Shown: piece by piece, positions 25,373-31,461 of the stretch | Layout of the letters: each line of letters begins with the position of its first letter | Numbering within the stretch: the first letter of the stretch is position 1 | Source of the DNA: Arcobacter sp. CECT 8983 | GTDB lineage: Bacteria; Campylobacterota; Campylobacteria; Campylobacterales; Arcobacteraceae | Direction: 5' to 3' | DNA length: 64,000 nucleotides | Assembly (NCBI RefSeq): GCF_004118855.1 | Contig: NZ_PDKF01000008.1 | Coordinates: 1-64,000 of the forward strand | Made by a program: the position numbers and the translations under genes | Notes under the pieces: generated by a model | What the model was told of the DNA's origin: nothing | Database searches by the model: none | What the model saw: only the letters and a program-made list of their open reading frames with translations

Positions 25373-26773
25373 TTATAACCTTTCTAAAAATTGTAGTAAT
25401 TCTTTTCTTTTTTCTTTTTGTAAGTTCATGAACGCTTCTTTCGAAGTTTCTGCTTCTCCACCATGCCAAAGTATTGCTTCTTGGAAGGTTCTTGCTCTTC
25501 CATCATGTAATAATCTTGGCTTTTTGCCATTAATCTTTTCATGCAAACTTAAACCCCATAGAGCAGGTGTTTTCCATTCACTACCACTTGCATTAAACTC
25601 TGTTCTTCCATCTGCTAAACCCTCTCCCATGTCATGCAATAATAGGTCAGTAAATGGTGAAATATTTATACCACTTTTTGTAGTAAATGAATCTTTATGA
25701 CAATCTGCACAACCAATAGATTTAAAAAGTTTTAATCCTTTTTTATATAAATCATCTTTTGGAGCAGTATATGTTTGTCTTTTCTTTATATAAAAATCAA
25801 TTGCATGTAGTCTATTGTCTGGTAAGTCTATTTTATGTCTAGCTTTTGGAACTTTTTTGCAAGCTATTTGTTTATCTGTACATCTATCTTCTGTAAAAAT
25901 TGTAGTTGTTAAACCCATATCATTTATAGCTGCATCTGCTGTTTGATGTACTAGTGATGTATTATTTGCTTTCCAAGAATATTTACCTATTTCTTTTTTC
26001 TTTGTAATAGGAGAGTAGGCATAATTAACACGTCCAGAAATTCCATCTTTATTTTTATCAAATTCATCTGCATTTGCTAATATTTGTTCATCCGGAATAT
26101 CTTCTATTAGTCCTAAACCATTTAAAGAGGGTGCAATTCTAAATGTTATAATAGTATCTTTGTGTAATTCTCCATATTGTAAATCATTTAATACATAAGT
26201 AGGTTTTAAAATAGTATCAACTTCACCATCTGGAAACTTCACTTTAAGTTCTTCAAATTTTATTTCTGGTTTTGCTTCAAACTTTACATCAAGTGTACCA
26301 TTTATTGCAATTTGACCACCATAAGTTGGTTCAGGAATTAAGGGATTTGTTTTTAAAAACTCTAACTCTTCTTTTAAGCCTTTTGAAGGAATTGATAGTT
26401 TAGGAATAACAGATCTTGATAAACTACCATCTTCATTGTATAAATTACCTCTACCATTACTTGGGTGACAACTATTACAGGTATTTGCATTAAATAAAGG
26501 ACCTAATCCATCCCTAGCTGTAGTAGCACTTGGAGCTTCAACCCAAGGAATTCTAAAAAAACTTTTTCCTAAAATAAATTTATCGTACTCTTCATTTGAT
26601 AAAGAATTTACAGGCTTTAGTAAGGTTTTTTTATTTTGGCTATGAGTTATTTCTGAACTATTAGCTAAAACCGCAAAAAGCCCAATAGCAAAAAGTGCTA
26701 CGAGGCTTTTATTTATAAGGGTTTTATTAATTGATTTGAAATTATAGTTTTGTTTCTTCTGGATCTGTAACAT
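25373..26773 (-). CDS. DUF1111 diheme thiol-oxidoreductase-like protein
   Basis: The 466-residue protein has a membrane or signal segment near 25-42 and two heme c sites, CNSCH near residue 101 and CADCH near 356, with family marks such as GRVNYAYSPI, TPALWGLSLHEKI and RTFQEAILWHGGEA. DUF1111 proteins usually accompany imelysins in iron-regulated operons; the reaction is unknown, perhaps redox handling of iron before transport. Its 5' end overlaps the preceding imelysin gene by 32 bases, so the exact start could be later, but co-translation is likely. Confidence 0.86.
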   Translation of the reverse strand: MLQIQKKQNYNFKSINKTLINKSLVALFAIGLFAVLANSSEITHSQNKKTLLKPVNSLSNEEYDKFILGKSFFRIPWVEAPSATTARDGLGPLFNANTCNSCHPSNGRGNLYNEDGSLSRSVIPKLSIPSKGLKEELEFLKTNPLIPEPTYGGQIAINGTLDVKFEAKPEIKFEELKVKFPDGEVDTILKPTYVLNDLQYGELHKDTIITFRIAPSLNGLGLIEDIPDEQILANADEFDKNKDGISGRVNYAYSPITKKKEIGKYSWKANNTSLVHQTADAAINDMGLTTTIFTEDRCTDKQIACKKVPKARHKIDLPDNRLHAIDFYIKKRQTYTAPKDDLYKKGLKLFKSIGCADCHKDSFTTKSGINISPFTDLLLHDMGEGLADGRTEFNASGSEWKTPALWGLSLHEKINGKKPRLLHDGRARTFQEAILWHGGEAETSKEAFMNLQKEKRKELLQFLERL

Positions 26774-28082
26774 CGTCTGTACTTAAAGAGATTCCATTTG
26801 CATTTGCAATTGTAACCATTTCATCACCAAGTTTTCTCATTTGATTTTTAAGTTTTACAATAACTTTTGCCATTGGATTATCTGGCTGAATTTGGTAATC
26901 AAAGTGTTCTTTTGTTTTTGCTGTTTTATCAACTTTTGCAATTTTTTCTTCAATAGATGACATTAAAGCAGTAATTCTAGCTTTGTCTTCTTTTGAAACT
27001 TTATCTAATAATGATGGACCATAGTCTTTACCATTATAAGTTGATGTTAAAATATTTTTGAAACCTAAATAGTTTGTTACAATATCTCTATGTGTATTAT
27101 CAGAGAAGCAAGAGTGCTCATCTTCTTCAGATGGTGTTAATACAGCAACTGCAATTCTTTCATTTGCAAGTTCTGATTTAATAAATACACCCATACCAGC
27201 AATAACTTGTTTTAATGCTTCTTCTTTAGATAAATTTTTAGCCGCATCTTTTCCTGTTAATTTTCCTTGGAATGCTGCTTGATATAAACCATCTTTATTC
27301 CAAGCTGAAGTAACAGTTTCTAAATCAGAAACAATTTTTTGTGCAGAAGCTTTTAAGTAAGCTAATCTTCTTGGTGCATTTACATCTGAAGTAAAATCAG
27401 AAAGTGGTCTTTGTCCCGCTGTTAATGGACCATGAGTAATTGAATCTTTTACAAAGTTAGAGTAATCTTGATCTTGTCCCCATAATAAAAACTCAACAGC
27501 GTGATATCCAGTAGATACATTTGCTTCTCCACCATTTTCATTTAATGCAGTTAAAGCATCAACTGTAATAGAACTTACATCAACTGTTGATGAATCTTCT
27601 CCACCTGGATTAAACTTACCTTTTGTATCAATGATATTTCCAGCAGTTCTTTTACCATTTGCATCAATAGTATAGTCAATCATATTTTCATCTAGTGGCC
27701 AAGCATTTAATTGCCCTTCTAATGCACCATATTTTTCTGCTACCCAACCTTCTTCTGCATCAATTGGACCATTTGAAAGTCTAAAAATTTCAGTTTGTCC
27801 ATAAGACTCTCTAGAAACTAACCAAGCATCTTTTGCTGCTAGTAAATTTTTTTCTGTAGGATTTGCTGCAAATTTATTAATAGCATTTTGTAATGCTTTT
27901 GCATCTTGAAGTGCATCATTGTAGTTATCATGTGCAATCATTGCATAAGCACTTAAAACATCACCTTTTTCTATGTTGTGGTGTGAATGTACTTTTGAAT
28001 CTGAATTTGAAGCTGCACAACCAGCGAATGCTAGTGCTGCTGCAAAACTAATACTTGCTGCTAATAATTTTGTTTTGTTCAT
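26742..28082 (-). CDS. imelysin-family lipoprotein (ICMP/IrpA-like)
   Basis: The 446-residue product has a lipoprotein signal ending in LAFAGC (Cys22) and the complete imelysin signature GYHAVEFLLWGQD (GxHxxE near residue 207). A second conserved block is ERIAVAVLTPSEEDEHSCFSDNTHRD. Such proteins bind iron in the periplasm and are needed for growth on low iron in several bacteria. It is the first gene of the operon with the DUF1111 protein, a second imelysin, a hydroxylase and a diheme peroxidase, and has two Fur boxes just upstream. Confidence 0.9.
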   Translation of the reverse strand: MNKTKLLAASISFAAALAFAGCAASNSDSKVHSHHNIEKGDVLSAYAMIAHDNYNDALQDAKALQNAINKFAANPTEKNLLAAKDAWLVSRESYGQTEIFRLSNGPIDAEEGWVAEKYGALEGQLNAWPLDENMIDYTIDANGKRTAGNIIDTKGKFNPGGEDSSTVDVSSITVDALTALNENGGEANVSTGYHAVEFLLWGQDQDYSNFVKDSITHGPLTAGQRPLSDFTSDVNAPRRLAYLKASAQKIVSDLETVTSAWNKDGLYQAAFQGKLTGKDAAKNLSKEEALKQVIAGMGVFIKSELANERIAVAVLTPSEEDEHSCFSDNTHRDIVTNYLGFKNILTSTYNGKDYGPSLLDKVSKEDKARITALMSSIEEKIAKVDKTAKTKEHFDYQIQPDNPMAKVIVKLKNQMRKLGDEMVTIANANGISLSTDDVTDPEETKL

Positions 28083-28105
28083 ATTTTTCCTTTTAGTTTT
28101 CTAAG

Positions 28106-28120
28106 TGATAGTCGTTATCA
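28106..28120. promoter_or_regulatory. Fur box upstream of the imelysin operon
   Basis: TGATAGTCGTTATCA, 7-1-7 form, lies 24 bases before the imelysin start on the minus strand. Confidence 0.75.
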
Positions 28121-28168
28121 AATAATAAGAGTATTCTAAATGAATCACACTTAAATCATACTTAATAT

Positions 28169-28183
28169 TGATAGTCTTTATCA
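28169..28183. promoter_or_regulatory. second Fur box upstream of the imelysin operon
   Basis: TGATAGTCTTTATCA differs from the neighbouring box at only one base and lies 48 bases further upstream, directly behind the stop codon of the preceding gene. Confidence 0.73.
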
Positions 28184-28186
28184 GTA

Positions 28187-28576
28187 TTATAGATTATTAA
28201 TATATTTTCTAATTGTGTTTATAAGTTCATCATTAATTGATTTCATATCAATTTCATCTTTATAGCATTCGTATTCTTCTAAAATAAAAATATAGTTATT
28301 TAATGTATTAATTAACTTGATTTCATTAGTTAGTAATACTAATTTTGAAATAATAGATCTAATAACTACTTTTTTTTCTGCTAAGTTTTCACAAGACATT
28401 GTAACAATCTCATCACTTAATATAGAAAAGGTATTAAGCTTTTTTTCTCTTAACCATTTTTTTCTATCTTGCTTTTGAGAAATTTTTGAACTAATTACTG
28501 AATCAATTAACTTTGTGGCAATTGTTCCAACTAATGCATTGCTTGCAAGAGTGTTTATAGCAGGTAGTGCAATCAT
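28187..28576 (-). CDS. 129-residue protein of unknown function behind Fur boxes
   Basis: The product is predicted helical. An N-terminal apolar stretch (MIALPAINTLASNALVGTIATKLIDSVI) is followed by a basic segment (SQKQDRKKWLREKK) and long amphipathic helices. I recognise no family. It is transcribed toward the imelysin operon, with a Fur box directly upstream (28592-28606), so iron-controlled expression is likely. It may be co-transcribed with the imelysin genes or separate, since Fur boxes lie on both sides. Confidence 0.65.
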   Translation of the reverse strand: MIALPAINTLASNALVGTIATKLIDSVISSKISQKQDRKKWLREKKLNTFSILSDEIVTMSCENLAEKKVVIRSIISKLVLLTNEIKLINTLNNYIFILEEYECYKDEIDMKSINDELINTIRKYINNL

Positions 28577-28591
28577 TTTTTATCCTTTACT

Positions 28592-28606
28592 TGATAATAG
28601 CTATCA
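28592..28606. promoter_or_regulatory. Fur box between the 129-residue gene and fur
   Basis: TGATAATAGCTATCA, 7-1-7 form, extended to TTGATA/TATCAA inverted ends. It is 15 bases before the start of the minus-strand gene. Confidence 0.77.
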
Positions 28607-28643
28607 AAATTATAAGAGAAGAAGTCTTAAAAGGAGTTTAAAA

Positions 28644-28658
28644 TGATAATTACTATCA
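28644..28658. promoter_or_regulatory. Fur box in the divergent fur region
   Basis: TGATAATTACTATCA lies within a longer inverted repeat with perfect AATGATA/TATCATT ends (28642-28660), 59 bases before the 40-codon ORF on the plus strand. Confidence 0.78.
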
Positions 28659-28693
28659 TTAATATTAAATTAAGAATATTTACATTAGTATTT

Positions 28694-28708
28694 TGATACT
28701 GATTATTA
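28694..28708. promoter_or_regulatory. weaker Fur-like site before the 40-codon ORF and fur
   Basis: TGATACTGATTATTA fits the 7-1-7 form except for one base in the right half. It lies 9 bases before the small ORF. With the two boxes upstream it suggests that fur is self-regulated. Confidence 0.5.
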
Positions 28709-28717
28709 AGGTTGAAA

Positions 28718-28840
28718 ATGAAAAGAGAGTATCAAGTATCAAATTTACATAAAAAGAATATCAAAATTCATAGTAGGCTTTGGAAAGTTTATACTCTAGC
28801 TTTATTAGTTAGTATTGTAATAATATATATAAGAGGATAA
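28718..28840 (+). CDS. 40-residue single-span membrane peptide upstream of fur
   Basis: ATG at 28718 behind AAGGTTGAAA opens 40 codons ending in TAA at 28838-28840, two bases before the fur start. The product has a basic N-terminal half (MKREYQVSNLHKKNIKIHSR) then one apolar helix (VYTLALLVSIVIIYIRG). The tight junction to fur and position behind Fur boxes support a real co-transcribed gene. No family recognised. Confidence 0.5.
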   Translation: MKREYQVSNLHKKNIKIHSRLWKVYTLALLVSIVIIYIRG

Positions 28841-28842
28841 TA

Positions 28843-29292
28843 ATGAATACTAAACATGGAATGACATTCGATGCATTTTTAAAAAACTTCAAACTACATG
28901 TATCAAAACTTGGATTTAAAAACTCAATTCAAAAAGATTATATTTTAAAAATTCTTTTTTATTCAGAGGAACACTTAACGGCTGAACAAATAGCTTTTAA
29001 AGTAAAAGAAGAATATAACATTGATGTGGGAATTGCAACAGTTTACAGAACAGTTAAGTTTTTTGAAGATTTAAATATTCTTGATAGTTTAGATGTTGGA
29101 GATAGTGTAAAAAGATATGAGCTTAAAATTTCAGAACATCATGACCACTTAGTTTGTACCTCTTGCCATAAAATTATTGAGTTTTCTGATGACACAATTG
29201 AAGAAAAACAAGAATCAATTGCAAAAGATAATAATTTTATTTTAAAAGACCATGCAATGATAATTTATGGCTTGTGTGAAGATTGCCAATAA
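28843..29292 (+). CDS. fur: ferric uptake regulator Fur
   Basis: The 149-residue regulator has the winged-helix start (SIQKDYILKILFYSEEHLTAEQIAFKVKEEY...IGIATVYRTVKFFEDL-like), the HHDHLVCTSCHKIIEF metal-binding stretch and a final CEDC pair. It represses iron-uptake genes when loaded with ferrous iron. Its position beside the imelysin operon and multiple Fur-type sites makes it the iron regulator rather than the second Fur-family protein at 59 kb, which is adjacent to zinc genes. Confidence 0.9.
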   Translation: MNTKHGMTFDAFLKNFKLHVSKLGFKNSIQKDYILKILFYSEEHLTAEQIAFKVKEEYNIDVGIATVYRTVKFFEDLNILDSLDVGDSVKRYELKISEHHDHLVCTSCHKIIEFSDDTIEEKQESIAKDNNFILKDHAMIIYGLCEDCQ

Positions 29293-29371
29293 AAGAGTTT
29301 CTCCTTTTTTAACAAAGAATCTTTAACTTCTCTTTTTCTTTATTTTATAAATTAATAAAAATAAAATTTGT

Positions 29372-29407
29372 TGATAGTGATTCTAAATTTATAATAAGTT
29401 ATTATTA
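29372..29407 (+). promoter_or_regulatory. possible operator region of the P1B-ATPase cluster
   Basis: TGATAGTGATTCTAA (29372-29386) matches a left Fur half-site, and TAATAA-GTTA-TTATTA (29392-29407) is a perfect inverted repeat. Both lie just before a TACAAT box and the first gene of the cluster. The match to Fur is partial, so iron control is plausible but not certain. Confidence 0.4.
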
Positions 29408-29441
29408 AGATTAAGATACAATAATTACAAAAAGGAATTAA

Positions 29442-29756
29442 ATGATAAGTACTGAAGATATTATTAAAATAGCTAGCTATTTTACTGTTATAGCTCATAC
29501 TCCTGGAAGATTAAGAGTAAGAGTAAATCCAAAAATTAAAAATGAAAGTGGAAATATCACTTTAGAGGATATAGAAAACTTACCAGAAAAGATTGATGGA
29601 ATAAACAGTATTAAAGTTAAAAAAATAATAGCTTCTGTAACTATTACTTATGATCCTTCTGTTTTTCCTCCTAGTCTATGGGATGATTTAATAGCAAATA
29701 GAAACCTAAATGAAATCACAGAGCTAATAAATAGTTTAGCAAAGGAGGTTGTGTAA
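29442..29756 (+). CDS. HMA2-like small protein, first gene of the P1B-ATPase cluster
   Basis: The 104-residue product has the HTPGRLRVRV start and DGINSIKVKKIIASVTITYD strands of a heavy-metal-associated-like (HMA2) ferredoxin fold, but no CxxC metal motif. A short N-terminal helix (TEDIIKIASYFTVIA) and a C-terminal helix flank it. The cluster's P-type ATPase begins with a similar fold (HQTNLRVRY), so the two may interact or share a role in substrate delivery. It is followed without a gap by the ferritin-like gene. Confidence 0.75.
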   Translation: MISTEDIIKIASYFTVIAHTPGRLRVRVNPKIKNESGNITLEDIENLPEKIDGINSIKVKKIIASVTITYDPSVFPPSLWDDLIANRNLNEITELINSLAKEVV

Positions 29757-30434
29757 TTGGCAGCAAATTTAGATGAGGCTTTATTAATAAGCCAGAGAAT
29801 AGATGTAAATGATCCTCAACCAATAGTTTCTCAAGCACTTAGAATAGCAATTTATGATGAATGTAAAGCATATGAAGCATATGTAAGAATAATTGAGAAA
29901 TTTGGTTTAGTTCAACCTTTTGTGCATATAAAAGAATCTGAAGCTAGGCACTATCAAGCTTTAATCTTTTTATTACAAAAATATAATGTAGAGGTACCAA
30001 TTAACGATTGGCATTTAAAGATTGAAGCACCAAATAGTTTTATTGAAGCTTGTGAATTAGGCGTGGCAAGTGAAATTCAAAATATTGCTATGTATGATAA
30101 TCTTTTAACTCATGTTCAAGAAGCAGATATAAGAGATGTTTTTTATCAACTACAGGCTCATTCTTATAATAACCATTTGCCAGCTTTTAGAAACTGTATT
30201 TTAAATCATTATACAGTAGCAAATGATGTTCAAGGTTTTAATCAAGAACAAATAATGGAAAAAATTGGTGAGTATCAAATGATATTAGAAGATATGCTAA
30301 ATGGAAATATGGATGAAGCAAAATTGACAAATCTATTTTCTAAGTTAAATCTTTCAATGCTTTCAGGAGCAGCACTAGGCGCAGCTGGTGTTGCATTTTT
30401 TAATGACTATATGAATAAAAAAGATAAGGAGTAA
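29757..30434 (+). CDS. ferritin-like protein with C-terminal membrane tail
   Basis: Translation begins at TTG (29757), directly after the preceding stop and 9 bases behind a strong AAAGGAGG site. The 225-residue product is a four-helix DUF2202/ferritin-like domain. The first carboxylate-histidine set is present (E35, E62-x-x-H65), but the second helix pair reads SYNNHLPAF where an acidic ligand is usual, so the diiron site may be incomplete. A glycine-alanine apolar segment (LSMLSGAALGAAGVAFF, about 198-214) could anchor it in a membrane. This is unusual for ferritin-like proteins and suits a membrane-bound iron compartment. Confidence 0.75.
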   Translation: MAANLDEALLISQRIDVNDPQPIVSQALRIAIYDECKAYEAYVRIIEKFGLVQPFVHIKESEARHYQALIFLLQKYNVEVPINDWHLKIEAPNSFIEACELGVASEIQNIAMYDNLLTHVQEADIRDVFYQLQAHSYNNHLPAFRNCILNHYTVANDVQGFNQEQIMEKIGEYQMILEDMLNGNMDEAKLTNLFSKLNLSMLSGAALGAAGVAFFNDYMNKKDKE

Positions 30435-30437
30435 GTC

Positions 30438-30695
30438 ATGGCTTTACCATTTGTAGTAGGATTAGCAGTAGGAGCAGGGGCAGTATATGCTTTTACAAAA
30501 TCAGATAAGTTAAAAGAAAAAGCAACTTCAATATTTTCAAAATCAAAAGACGTAGCTAATACTTCAATTGAAAAAAGTAAAGAAACTGTTGATGAGGTAA
30601 AAGATACAATCAATGCAACAGCAGCATGCATAAAAGAGAAAAAAGAACAACAAAAACAAGAAAATAATAAAGAAAAAAAAGAGGACTCTAAATAA
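30438..30695 (+). CDS. small YtxH-like single-span protein
   Basis: The 85-residue product has an N-terminal glycine-rich apolar segment (VVGLAVGAGAVYAFTKS), then a long charged helix with KEKATSIFSKSKDVANTSIEKSKETVDEVKDTI and a Lys/Glu tail. This resembles YtxH-type and gas-vesicle-associated helical proteins that sit on membranes. It begins 3 bases after the ferritin-like gene and overlaps the next start by one base, so the cluster is translated as a unit. Confidence 0.75.
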   Translation: MALPFVVGLAVGAGAVYAFTKSDKLKEKATSIFSKSKDVANTSIEKSKETVDEVKDTINATAACIKEKKEQQKQENNKEKKEDSK

Positions 30696-31057
30696 TGAAT
30701 CAACCTTTAATTAATAATCCATCAAATCCTATTTTAAGAAGTGTAATAACTGGAGCAATTGCTTCAGCTGTTGCATCAAGCACTATTAATATGAGAAAAG
30801 TTAAAAATCAAGAGATTAGTAAAAAAGAAGCACTAAGAGATACTTTTAAAAGAACATCTCAAGGAGCAATTGCAACGGGAGCTGCTGTCGCTACTGCTGA
30901 TTATCTATCTCAAAAGGGTGGATTTATAAAAGCAATGACAACTATCTCTGTTGGAATGGCAGGAATTTATGCATTAGAAGTTTTAGATGATAAACTAAAT
31001 AAATGTGATGAAAAAGAGTGTTGCGAAGATGTTACTTTAATTGCAAAGGAGCAATAG
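30695..31057 (+). CDS. glycine/alanine-rich membrane protein with C-terminal Cys pair
   Basis: The 120-residue product carries two small-residue apolar segments (SVITGAIASAVASSTI and GAIATGAAVATADYL) separated by a charged linker, a third near FIKAMTTISVGMAGIYAL, and a C-terminal CDEKECCED motif with three cysteines among acidic residues. The apolar helices look suited to tight packing or membrane curvature; the Cys-acid patch may bind iron. I do not recognise a family. It abuts the next gene with no gap. Confidence 0.7.
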   Translation: MNQPLINNPSNPILRSVITGAIASAVASSTINMRKVKNQEISKKEALRDTFKRTSQGAIATGAAVATADYLSQKGGFIKAMTTISVGMAGIYALEVLDDKLNKCDEKECCEDVTLIAKEQ

Positions 31058-31456
31058 ATGAATCAAAATGGAAATCAAAACCCACAAAATATGAATATAA
31101 ACCAAAATCAAATGAATAATATGAATCAACAAAATATGTATGATCCAAATATTGATAATACAAGAGTTGGAGCAACTGCTTCAATGAATATAAATCAAAA
31201 TCCATATATAAATCAAAATCAACAGTTTTCAAATGCACAACAAAATCCTCAAAATCAAGGTATGTTTAATAATGCTGATTTTGTAAAGGGTGCTTTAGTT
31301 GGAGCAGCTGTAACTTTCCTTTTAACAAATAAAGGTGCTCAAGAAACTATTATGAAAGCAGCTTCAAAGGGAACTGAACTTTTTCAAGCAGGAATGGAAG
31401 AGTTAAAAGAGCGATATGAAGATGCAAAAGCTCAAATGGAAGCAAACCAAGAATAA
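31058..31456 (+). CDS. Asn/Gln-rich prion-like protein with a membrane span
   Basis: About the first 75 of 132 residues are dominated by Asn and Gln with interspersed Met, Pro and Tyr, a prion-like low-complexity domain. One apolar segment follows (ADFVKGALVGAAVTFLLTNK, about 76-95), then an amphipathic charged helix. Such domains can self-assemble or form condensates. In a putative iron-granule cluster it could scaffold the compartment; this is inference. It lies between a glycine-rich protein and the P1B ATPase. Confidence 0.75.
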   Translation: MNQNGNQNPQNMNINQNQMNNMNQQNMYDPNIDNTRVGATASMNINQNPYINQNQQFSNAQQNPQNQGMFNNADFVKGALVGAAVTFLLTNKGAQETIMKAASKGTELFQAGMEELKERYEDAKAQMEANQE

Positions 31457-31461
31457 TAGCT

